Origin: Elusimicrobiota bacterium
GTDB lineage: Bacteria > Elusimicrobiota > Elusimicrobia > UBA1565 > UBA9628
Assembly (NCBI GenBank): GCA_023700845.1
Contig: JAMPYD010000097.1
Span: forward strand, 1-7,032
Length of the DNA stretch: 7,032 nucleotides
Direction: 5' to 3'
The notes beneath the pieces are model-generated. The model did no database searches and was not told where the DNA came from. It saw only the letters and a list, made by a program, of their open reading frames with translations. Below, one piece after another: positions 1 to 7,032 of this stretch. Position 1 is the first letter of the stretch. Each line of letters opens with the position of its first letter. Position numbers and translations under genes: made by a program.

Positions 1-146
1 ATGTCCTTGCTCTTCGCGGCGTCCATGACGGCGCGGACGGCGAGGCGGACCGACTTCTTGATGCCCGCGTTGTGGATCGCGTGCTTCAGGGACTGGCGGT
101 GGGCCTTGAGTCCCGACTTGTGACGCATCTGCTTCTTCTTTGCCAT
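1..146 (-). CDS. rpsT: Ribosomal protein S20 (bS20), N-terminal part, cut by window edge
   Basis: Small-subunit ribosomal protein that binds 16S rRNA. Forty-eight codons are visible from the ATG at 146 and the frame runs off the left edge. The peptide starts MAKKKQMRHKSG, continues KAHRQSLKHAIHNAG and then KKSVRLAVRAVMDAAKSKD. It is a very basic, helix-forming sequence with the Lys-Ala-x-Arg-Gln and Arg-x-x-x-Arg-x-x-x-x-Ala spacing typical of the first half of S20. S20 proteins are usually 85-100 residues, so about half should lie outside. The start is supported by a good promoter-like sequence just upstream. No Shine-Dalgarno sequence precedes it, so the message may be leaderless. It is divergent from uvrC. 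The identification rests on a short, compositionally simple stretch; another small basic RNA-binding protein is possible but less likely. Confidence 0.68.
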   Translation of the reverse strand, partial: MAKKKQMRHKSGLKAHRQSLKHAIHNAGIKKSVRLAVRAVMDAAKSKD

Positions 147-154
147 AGTGAGCC

Positions 155-184
155 ATTATGGCTTTTTAGGCCCCGGGCCGTCAA
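155..184 (-). promoter_or_regulatory. Predicted sigma-70-type promoter of rpsT
   Basis: Read on the minus strand, TTGACG (184-179) is followed after 18 bases by CATAAT (160-155). Each hexamer matches the consensus at five of six positions. A start site about 7 bases beyond the -10 would fall near 148-149, only 2-3 bases before the rpsT ATG at 146. The -35 overlaps the left arm of the inverted repeat at 181-223. Confidence 0.6.
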
Positions 185-223
185 TGAGGCTCCGTCGGGC
201 CGGACGCGGTCCGACCTCATTGA
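181..223. repeat. Inverted repeat between divergent rpsT and uvrC promoters (possible operator)
   Basis: TCAATGAGG (181-189) is perfectly complementary to CCTCATTGA (215-223). The 25-base GC-rich spacer itself contains a small dyad, CGGAC-GCG-GTCCG (201-213). The left arm overlaps the rpsT -35 and the right arm overlaps the first bases of the uvrC extended -10, so a dimeric regulator bound here could affect both promoters. Regulatory function is inferred from position only. Confidence 0.45.
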
Positions 224-229
224 TATACT
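201..229 (+). promoter_or_regulatory. Predicted extended -10 promoter of uvrC
   Basis: TGATATACT (221-229) is an extended -10 (TGn plus TATACT, five of six to consensus). Seventeen bases upstream is only a weak -35, CGGACG (201-206), which shares the central GAC. The -10 ends 7 bases before the uvrC ATG at 237, so the start site would fall at or next to the start codon. Confidence 0.55.
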
Positions 230-236
230 GTAGGGG

Positions 237-1538
237 ATGGAGCCCCTGGACCGCCGCCACCTCCCGCACAAGACGGGCGTCTACATCATGTGCGACGCCG
301 GCGGAGAGATCCTCTACATCGGGAAGGCGCTGGACCTGGCCAAGCGGGTCGCGCAGTACTTCAACCCCAACAAGGAGGATCTCAAGAACGAGAGCCTCGT
401 CCCGCTGATCCGCCGCATCGACTACGTCCTGTGCGAGTCCGAGCGCGAGGCGCTGCTGCTCGAGCGCCGCCTGATCAACGAGCACCAGCCGTTCTTCAAC
501 GTCCTGTGGAAGGACGGCAAGACCTACCCCTACGTGAAGATCACGCTGGGCGAGGATTACCCCCGGATCTTCACGACGCGCCGCAAGGTCCGCGACGGGG
601 GCGCCTATTTCGGGCCTTTCCCGAAGGTGACGCCGGTGAAGGCCCTGCTGCGCTACCTGTGGAAGCAGCGCCTGTTCCCCCTGCGCCCGTGCCGCTGGGA
701 TTTCTCCGAGGCGAAGCCGCTCGACAAGCGCAAGATCTCCGCGTGCCTGTACTACCACACGAAGGAATGCCCGGCGCCCTGCGCGGGCAGGATCTCGAAG
801 GCCGACTACCGGGACATCGCCGAGCGGGCCGCGCTCTTCTTCAAGGGCAAGTACGGGGATCTCCGGGCCGCGTTCGAGGACGAGATGAAGTCCGCCTCGA
901 AGGACATGGATTACGAGCGCGCGGCGCAGCTGCGCGACAACGTCCGGGCCCTGTCCCAGATGGGCGAGCGGGTGCGGGTGCGCGCCGTCGAGGCCGACGA
1001 GGTGGGCGGGCATACCGCCCGGACCGGGATGGTCACGGCTCTCCAGAAGGCCCTGATGCTGTCCGCGCCGCCGGTGCACATCGAGTGCTTCGACATCTCC
1101 CACTTCCAGGGGCATCAGACCGTCGCCTCGATGGTCTGCTTTTCGGGCGGGAAGCCCAACCGCGACCACTACCGGAAGTTCAAGATCCGCGACACGGCGG
1201 GAATCGACGATTTCAAGTCGATGCACGAGGCCGTCTACCGCCGCTACCGGCGCCTGAAGGCGGAGGCCTCGGCGCTGCCCGACCTGATCCTCATCGACGG
1301 CGGCAAGGGCCAGCTGGGCGCCGCGCAGGCCGCGCTCAAGGAGCTCGAGATCCGGGTCCCGACGGCGTCGCTCGCCAAGCGCATCGAGGAGGTCTTCCTC
1401 CCCGGGCGCGCGGAGTCCATCCTGCTCCGCCTCGACGATCCCGCCCTGCGCCTATTGCAGCAGCTCCGCGACGAGGCGCACCGCTTCGGCGTGGCCTACC
1501 ACCGCCTGCTGCGCGACAAGCGCCTGTTCGAGGAGTAG
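237..1538 (+). CDS. uvrC: UvrC excinuclease subunit, compact form lacking the middle region and HhH domain
   Basis: Cytoplasmic nuclease that makes the 3' and then 5' incisions in UvrABC nucleotide excision repair. Domains in order: GIY-YIG nuclease (about 9-95) with GVY 14-16, YIG 27-29, Arg37, Glu76 and Asn88; four cysteines C152, C170, C178, C182 matching the known UvrC iron-sulfur ligand set; UVR/UvrB-binding motif about 208-239; RNase H-like nuclease about 258-433 with Asp286 (ECFDIS), Asp354 (LILIDGG) and His415 (DEAHRFG) forming the expected DDH triad. At 433 residues it is far shorter than the usual 560-620. About 100 residues between UVR and RNase H are absent, and the protein ends right after the RNase H domain without the (HhH)2 module. 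The frame is uninterrupted, so this looks like a real short form. ATG 237 is the only sensible start because an in-frame TAG sits at 231-233. GGGG abuts the ATG, too close for a normal ribosome binding site. Confidence 0.93.
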   Translation: MEPLDRRHLPHKTGVYIMCDAGGEILYIGKALDLAKRVAQYFNPNKEDLKNESLVPLIRRIDYVLCESEREALLLERRLINEHQPFFNVLWKDGKTYPYVKITLGEDYPRIFTTRRKVRDGGAYFGPFPKVTPVKALLRYLWKQRLFPLRPCRWDFSEAKPLDKRKISACLYYHTKECPAPCAGRISKADYRDIAERAALFFKGKYGDLRAAFEDEMKSASKDMDYERAAQLRDNVRALSQMGERVRVRAVEADEVGGHTARTGMVTALQKALMLSAPPVHIECFDISHFQGHQTVASMVCFSGGKPNRDHYRKFKIRDTAGIDDFKSMHEAVYRRYRRLKAEASALPDLILIDGGKGQLGAAQAALKELEIRVPTASLAKRIEEVFLPGRAESILLRLDDPALRLLQQLRDEAHRFGVAYHRLLRDKRLFEE

Positions 1539-1541
1539 GCC
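1493..1541. repeat. Inverted repeat spanning the convergent uvrC/pilC ends
   Basis: GGCCTAC (1493-1499) is complementary to GTAGGCC (1535-1541) across 35 bases. The right arm includes the uvrC stop codon and the first base of the pilC stop on the other strand. TAGGCCTA (1536-1543) is itself a palindrome made of the two opposed TAG stops. There is no run of T on either side, so this is not a convincing intrinsic terminator. It may be chance in GC-rich coding DNA. Confidence 0.25.
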
Positions 1542-2767
1542 TATTCGGCCATGCCGCCGATCTCGAACATGGGCATGAACATCGCGACGACGATCGTGCC
1601 GATGATGACGCCCATGACGACGATGACGATGGGCTCGATCAGCGAGGTCAGGCCCTTGACCGCGGTGTCGACCTCCTGGTCGTAGAAGTCGGCGATCTTC
1701 GACAGCATGATGTCGAGCGCGCCGGTCTCCTCGCCGACCGAGATCATCGACGTGACCATGTTCGGGAAGATGCCGGACTTCTTGAGCGGGTCGGACAGGT
1801 GGCCGCCTTCGCGGATCGACTCGCGGGTGTTGTTGACGGCCTCGGCGATGACGACGTTGCCGGCGGTCTGGGCGACGGTCTCGAGCGCCTGCATGATCGG
1901 AACGCCCGACTTGATCAAGGTCCCGAGCGTGCGCGTGAAGCGCGCGACGGCGACCTTCTTCAGGATCGGCCCGAACACGGGCGCCTTGAGGGACTGGGCG
2001 TCGACCCACTTTTGGCCCGCCGGGGTGGCGTAGAACTTCCCGAAGGCCTTCCAGCCGACCAACGGCGCCGCGACGATCACGTACCACCTCCGCTTCATCG
2101 CGTCGGAGATGTCGATGAGGATCTGCGTCGGCAGGGGCAGGTCCCGGCCGAAGCTCGCGAAGATGTTCTTGAAGGTCGGGATCACGAAGATCATCAGGAA
2201 CACGGTGACGATCGAGCAGATCGAGAGCACGATCGCGGGATACATCATGGCGCCCTTCACCTTGGCCTTGAGGGCCTCGGAGCTCTCGAGGTAGGCGGTC
2301 AGGCGCTCGAGGATGGTGTCCAGGATGCCGCCGAGCTCGCCGGCCTTGACCATCGAGCAGTACAGGTCGGGGAAGGCGTTCGGGTGCTTCTTGAGCGCGT
2401 CGGAGATGGAGAGCCCGGCCTCGATGTCGGACTTGACCGCGCCGAGGACCTCCTTGAAATCGGGATTTTCGGCCTGGGTCTCGAGGATGCCGAGGCTCTG
2501 CACGATCGGCACGCCGGCGCCGACCAGCGTGGACAGCTGGCGGGAGAACAGCGACAGGTCCTTCGAGGGAATGGCGGGCTTGCCCTTCTTCCAGCCGATC
2601 GCGGCCTTGATCTTGTCGACCGGGGACATCGCCTTCTCGGAGATCTCGAGGACGACCATTTTCTGGCCGCGGAGCTTCTCGACGGCGGCGCGCTGCTCCT
2701 CGGCGTCGATCGTCCCTTCCATCACGAGGCCGGCGGCGGTCTTGGCTTTGTAGGTAAATGCGGGCAT
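1541..2767 (-). CDS. pilC: Type IV pilus inner-membrane platform protein PilC (T2SSF/GspF family)
   Basis: Polytopic inner-membrane protein that sits above the PilB or PilT hexamer and couples ATPase motion to pilin insertion or removal. It has 408 residues, the normal family length. Two homologous T2SSF repeats are visible. FSRQLSTLVGAGVPIVQSL (74-92) parallels FTRTLGTLIKSGVPIMQAL (277-295), and a later match is FPDLYCSMVKAGELGGILD (132-150) against FPNMVTSMISVGEETGALD (334-352). Membrane segments are at about 175-198, 227-243 (short) and 376-400. The N-terminal MPAFTYKAKTAAG is the classic PilC opening. The start at 2767 has AGGGAG five bases upstream. It is the last gene of pilB-pilT-pilC and ends 2 bases from the convergent uvrC. 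GspF of type II secretion is the alternative, but the neighbouring pilT argues for a pilus. Confidence 0.94.
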   Translation of the reverse strand: MPAFTYKAKTAAGLVMEGTIDAEEQRAAVEKLRGQKMVVLEISEKAMSPVDKIKAAIGWKKGKPAIPSKDLSLFSRQLSTLVGAGVPIVQSLGILETQAENPDFKEVLGAVKSDIEAGLSISDALKKHPNAFPDLYCSMVKAGELGGILDTILERLTAYLESSEALKAKVKGAMMYPAIVLSICSIVTVFLMIFVIPTFKNIFASFGRDLPLPTQILIDISDAMKRRWYVIVAAPLVGWKAFGKFYATPAGQKWVDAQSLKAPVFGPILKKVAVARFTRTLGTLIKSGVPIMQALETVAQTAGNVVIAEAVNNTRESIREGGHLSDPLKKSGIFPNMVTSMISVGEETGALDIMLSKIADFYDQEVDTAVKGLTSLIEPIVIVVMGVIIGTIVVAMFMPMFEIGGMAE

Positions 2768-2772
2768 CGGTT

Positions 2773-2778
2773 CTCCCT
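2773..2778 (-). promoter_or_regulatory. Ribosome binding site of pilC
   Basis: AGGGAG on the minus strand lies 5 bases upstream of the ATG at 2767, within the 14-base gap after the pilT stop. It supports the chosen start and translation from a shared pilT-pilC message. Confidence 0.75.
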
Positions 2779-2781
2779 ATT

Positions 2782-3861
2782 CTACGATTGTGCGGGCGTC
2801 ATGTGCCGCTGCATCAGGCGCCGGAGGTCCTCGGGATCCATGGAATGGGCCATGGCCTCCTGGAAGGTGATCTTCTGCTTGAAATAGAGGTCGGCCAGGG
2901 ACTGGTTCATCGTCTGCATGCCGATCTTGCCGCCGGTCTGGATCGCGACCTGGATCTGCTCGACCTTCTGCTCCCGGATCAGGTTGCGGATCGCCGAATT
3001 GACGATCAGCGTCTCGCACGCCAGGACCCGTCCGGTCCCCGTCGCGTGGCTCAGCAGCTGCTGGCAGAGGACGGCCTGAAGCACGAAGGACAGCTGGACG
3101 CGCACCTGGTCGAGCTGATGCTGCGGGAACACGTCGATGATGCGGTTGATCGTCTGCGCGCAGTCGGTCGTGTGGAGCGTGGCCAGCACCATGTGGCCGG
3201 TCTCCGCGATGCTCAGGGCGGCCTGGATCGTCTCCAGGTCGCGCAGCTCGCCGATGAGGATCACGTCGGGATCCTGGCGCAGGATGTGCCGCAGCGCGGC
3301 CCCGAAGGTCACCGTGTCCGAGCCGACCTCGCGCTGGTTGATGACCGACTTCTTGTGCGAGTGGACGAACTCGATCGGGTCCTCGATCGTCACGATGTGC
3401 GCGGCGCGCGTCTCGTTGATGAAGTCGATCATGCTGGCCAGGGTCGTGGACTTGCCCGAGCCCGTCTGGCCGGTGACGAGGATGAGGCCCTTCGGGAGCT
3501 TCATGATGTCGAGGATCGACTTGGGCACGCCGATCTCCTCGAAGGTCTTGAAGGAGTTCGGGATCGCGCGGACCGCGGCGCCGACCGAGCCGGTCTGGCG
3601 GTACACGTTCATGCGCACGCGGCCGATGCCGCGCAGGTTGAAGGCGAGGTCGAGCTCGTTGGAGGCCTCGAAGCGCTGGCGCTGCTGGTCGTTGAGCAGG
3701 GAATAGATCAGGGTCTGCGCCATCTCGCTGTTGAGCTTCTCGAACGGCGTCGGCACCAGCGAGCCGTCGATGCGCAAGGTCGGTGGGGCCCCCACCGTGA
3801 GGTGGAGGTCCGACGCGCCGCGCTCGTGCATCAGCAGAAACAGCTCTCCCATCGAAACCAT
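2782..3861 (-). CDS. pilT: Type IV pilus retraction ATPase PilT
   Basis: Cytoplasmic hexameric ATPase that powers pilus depolymerisation and twitching. It has 359 residues, typical for PilT. After the short N-terminal PAS-like region (ASDLHLTVG at 16-24) come Walker A GQTGSGKST (131-139), the Asp box IEDPIE (159-164), Walker B DPDVILIGELRD (197-208), the His box TGHMVLATLHTTD (221-233) and the diagnostic C-terminal AIRNLIRE motif (290-297) needed for retraction. It lacks the zinc tetracysteine of PilB. The same frame is open upstream to 4233, inside pilB, but the real start is ATG 3861: AAAGGAG lies 6 bases upstream and the family N-terminus begins here. An internal ATG at residue 4 is a minor alternative. 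It sits 17 bases after pilB and 14 before pilC, so it is almost certainly cotranscribed. Confidence 0.96.
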   Translation of the reverse strand: MVSMGELFLLMHERGASDLHLTVGAPPTLRIDGSLVPTPFEKLNSEMAQTLIYSLLNDQQRQRFEASNELDLAFNLRGIGRVRMNVYRQTGSVGAAVRAIPNSFKTFEEIGVPKSILDIMKLPKGLILVTGQTGSGKSTTLASMIDFINETRAAHIVTIEDPIEFVHSHKKSVINQREVGSDTVTFGAALRHILRQDPDVILIGELRDLETIQAALSIAETGHMVLATLHTTDCAQTINRIIDVFPQHQLDQVRVQLSFVLQAVLCQQLLSHATGTGRVLACETLIVNSAIRNLIREQKVEQIQVAIQTGGKIGMQTMNQSLADLYFKQKITFQEAMAHSMDPEDLRRLMQRHMTPAQS

Positions 3862-3867
3862 GCGGGA

Positions 3868-3874
3868 CTCCTTT
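3868..3874 (-). promoter_or_regulatory. Ribosome binding site of pilT
   Basis: AAAGGAG on the minus strand is 6 bases before the ATG at 3861, in the 17-base pilB-pilT gap. It decides the start against the longer open frame that extends back to 4233. Confidence 0.82.
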
Positions 3875-3878
3875 AAGG

Positions 3879-5660
<1,782 letters not shown>

Positions 5661-5669
5661 TTCCCTATA

Positions 5670-5698
5670 AGGTTACGGTCCACGGCGATTTTTGTCAA
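5670..5698 (-). promoter_or_regulatory. Predicted promoter of the pilB-pilT-pilC operon
   Basis: On the minus strand a perfect TTGACA (5698-5693) is followed after 17 bases by TAACCT (5675-5670). TAACCT is a weak -10 that keeps the TAnnnT skeleton. The start site would be near 5663, 2-3 bases before the pilB ATG. TTATAG (5670-5665) looks more like a -10, but its 22-base spacing is too long. This could give the operon its own transcription, apart from the upstream gene. Confidence 0.45.
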
Positions 5699-5713
5699 GG
5701 CCGGTCGCAAGAG

Positions 5714-5758
5714 CGGGCATATTAATAAGAAGTGAACGCAATGATACCTAAATGCCCG
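5714..5758. repeat. Short inverted repeat in the gap upstream of pilB
   Basis: CGGGCAT (5714-5720) and ATGCCCG (5752-5758) are perfect 7-bp inverted arms around a 31-base AT-rich spacer. The spacer contains the TAG stop of the upstream gene (5748-5750), and one arm lies in the last codons of that gene. It is not a canonical terminator because the loop is long and no T-run follows. It could be a regulator site upstream of the pilB promoter, or chance. Confidence 0.22.
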
Positions 5759-7032
5759 AATTGACGGTGTCGGAACCGAAGGTCCCGTCGTCCTCGGCCG
5801 GCGGCCGCAGCTCCCCGGAGTCGGGGAGGGGCAGAAGCGGCACCTCCTTCGGTTCCTCGACGACCGGCCGGCGCTTGGCCGGGGCCTTCTTGGCGGGCTT
5901 CTTCCGGGCCTTCGGCGCCTCGGGCGGGGGCCCGCCCGCGAGCATCTGACGGGCCTCGATGTTCTTGCCCATGACGATGCCGTTGGCGTCGACCTCGAAC
6001 AGGTACAGCGCGCCCTTGCCGACAGACGAGCCGGGCACCAGGCGATACTCGACGAGAACGGTGTTCTCCCCCGTCGCGCTCGCGTTCCATTCCTCGGTGC
6101 CGGCGCCGGGGCTCGCCGTGTAGGAGTACTGCAGCCAGCGGCCGACGGTGCCGCGGTCGCCGTCGAGAGGGAAGTCCTTCACCGCCTCGATCGCGGCCAG
6201 GTGCTCGGCCGACGGCCCGGGCGGCGGCGGGGGCGGAGCGGGGGTTTCCGCGATCTTCGGCTTGACGATCGGCGGAGGCGCGTCGGCGCCTTCGTCGACG
6301 GCCACGCCGATCGGGGCCTTGCCGTCGTCGAGCGACGTCATCTGCTGGAGGTCTTCCTTCGGCTGGCGCATGAAAATCACGCCCACGACGACGAGCAAGG
6401 CCACGAGCACCCCGCCGGCGATCAGGAAGGCCTTGTTGTTGCGCCCGGGCTTCTTGATCTCGCCCGTGGGCGGCGCGGGCTCGGGCTTGGCGAAGCGCGA
6501 GGCGGCGGCGTCCTCGGCGGGGACGGCCGGGAAAGCGCCGCCCGACCGGGCCATCGTCGCCGGCGGCGGCACCTGGGCGGTCGCGTCGGCCGGTCCGGCC
6601 TGATCTCCGGACAGGAGGTCGGGGACCGGCTGGGAGCGGCTGAGGGTGTTCGGGGGCGCGGCGGCCGGAGTCGGGACCGGGGGCGCGGGCTGGGCGGGCA
6701 AGGTGAACGGATTCGTGATCGGGGCGGGCTCCGGCGTCGGGATCGGAGCCATGACCGGAATCGGCGGGGGCGCGGAAGCGGTCATGACGATGGGCGCCGG
6801 CTCCGGCGCGACGATCGGCGCGATCGAGATCGGCGCGGGCGGAGGAGGCGGAGGCGGCGGCATGACCGCGATCTCCACCGGCGGCGGCGGCGTGACCGGC
6901 GCCGCCTCGACGATCGGCTCGAGCTTGAACTCCGGAAGCGGATTCGGGGAGGCGCCCGGCGCGGCTTCGTCGGCGCCGAGAACCTTGAACGATTTGATCG
7001 TCGGGACGATCTTGAACGATTTGGGCTTGGGG
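5748..7032 (-). CDS. Uncharacterised single-span membrane protein with long proline-rich arm, N-terminus beyond window
   Basis: I do not recognise this family. The frame enters from the right edge and 427 residues are visible (numbering from the first full codon at 7031). Residues 1-190 are low-complexity, rich in Pro/Ala/Ile, with F-K-hydrophobic peptides near the start (SFKIV, SFKVL, EFKLE), an eight-proline run (58-65) and PEPAPI twice. A lysine/arginine-rich stretch (192-199) precedes one transmembrane helix (about 201-221, bases 6369-6431), predicting a cytoplasmic N-arm and an extracytoplasmic C-terminus. A second Pro spacer (251-272) leads to a compact domain at about 275-365, probably mostly beta, containing GRWLQYSYT and VLVEYRLV. 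The tail (371-389) is a Lys/Ala/Pro basic run, then an acidic end. GTG 6878 could serve as a start, but the frame stays open with coherent sequence beyond it. Its place just upstream of pilB suggests a pilus accessory role; this is inference only. Confidence 0.72.
   Translation of the reverse strand, partial: PKPKSFKIVPTIKSFKVLGADEAAPGASPNPLPEFKLEPIVEAAPVTPPPPVEIAVMPPPPPPPPAPISIAPIVAPEPAPIVMTASAPPPIPVMAPIPTPEPAPITNPFTLPAQPAPPVPTPAAAPPNTLSRSQPVPDLLSGDQAGPADATAQVPPPATMARSGGAFPAVPAEDAAASRFAKPEPAPPTGEIKKPGRNNKAFLIAGGVLVALLVVVGVIFMRQPKEDLQQMTSLDDGKAPIGVAVDEGADAPPPIVKPKIAETPAPPPPPPGPSAEHLAAIEAVKDFPLDGDRGTVGRWLQYSYTASPGAGTEEWNASATGENTVLVEYRLVPGSSVGKGALYLFEVDANGIVMGKNIEARQMLAGGPPPEAPKARKKPAKKAPAKRRPVVEEPKEVPLLPLPDSGELRPPAEDDGTFGSDTVNSGI
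6984..7023 (-). repeat. 13-bp direct repeat encoding a repeated SFK peptide
   Basis: CTTGAACGATTTG (plus strand) occurs at 6984-6996 and again at 7011-7023, a period of 27 bases or nine codons. On the minus strand it encodes KSFKIV and KSFKVL in the uncharacterised membrane protein. Because it reaches the window edge, further copies may lie outside. Confidence 0.7.

Noticed and set aside
156..1226. 356-codon minus-strand open frame opposite uvrC
   Set aside because: Shadow of UvrC, whose active-site motifs are intact on the plus strand; it would also cover the divergent promoter region.
237..1538. Frameshift or pseudogene explanation for the short uvrC
   Set aside because: Reading is continuous, all catalytic residues are present, and the adjacent pilC end leaves no room for lost 3' sequence; the peptide joins UVR to RNase H smoothly.
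1600..1640. GATGAC/GACGAT-rich repeat-like stretch
   Set aside because: It simply encodes the Val/Ile/Met-rich last membrane helix of PilC; no regular repeat unit.
290..2887. 865-codon plus-strand open frame running through uvrC and across pilC
   Set aside because: It is Arg/Gly/Asp/His-rich shadow translation over two clearly real genes on different strands or frames; high GC makes stops rare in this frame.
5665..5670. TTATAG as the pilB -10 element
   Set aside because: It is 22 bases from the perfect TTGACA and would place the start site inside the coding sequence; TAACCT at 17-base spacing fits better, though weakly.
6837..6890. GGC/GGA-rich tract as a possible microsatellite or structural element
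   Set aside because: It encodes two proline runs of the membrane protein in frame; a coding explanation is sufficient, although slippage variation is possible.

Overview
This is a high-GC bacterial window (roughly two-thirds G+C by eye). It holds a piece of a small ribosomal protein gene, a DNA-repair nuclease gene, a three-gene type IV pilus motor operon, and part of a large uncharacterised membrane protein gene. Twitching-type pilus ATPases and a single-span protein with a presumed periplasmic domain suggest a Gram-negative (diderm) organism. A deep-branching lineage such as Elusimicrobiota or a deltaproteobacteria-like group is a weak guess from protein flavour only; nothing in the window fixes the taxon.

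Layout. Bases 1-146 (minus) are the 5' part of rpsT (ribosomal protein S20). A 90-base divergent control region (147-236) carries back-to-back promoter-like sequences and a 9-bp inverted repeat. On the plus strand, 237-1538 encodes a compact UvrC of 433 residues. It keeps both nuclease active sites but lacks the stretch between the UVR motif and the RNase H domain, and also the C-terminal helix-hairpin-helix domain. Two bases later it meets the converging pilC. The minus-strand operon reads pilB (5660-3879), pilT (3861-2782), pilC (2767-1541), with gaps of 17 and 14 bases. Upstream of pilB, after an 87-base gap, lies the 3' part of a long minus-strand gene that runs off the right edge. Its product has a proline-rich cytoplasmic arm, one transmembrane helix and an unrecognised extracytoplasmic domain.

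How the genes work together. PilB (extension ATPase), PilT (retraction ATPase) and PilC (inner-membrane platform) form the energy-transducing core of a type IV pilus. Pilin, secretin and alignment genes must lie elsewhere. The upstream membrane protein may be a pilus accessory factor, but only its position says so. UvrC is the dual-incision nuclease of nucleotide excision repair and is unrelated to the pilus genes.

The two observations most worth following are the compact UvrC and a translation-start pattern. The three genes that head transcription units (rpsT, uvrC, pilB) have a -10-like hexamer ending only 7-9 bases before the start codon and no well-placed Shine-Dalgarno sequence. The two internal operon genes (pilT, pilC) have strong, correctly spaced ones. 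This suggests leaderless mRNAs at operon heads. I see no CRISPR, mobile element or tRNA.
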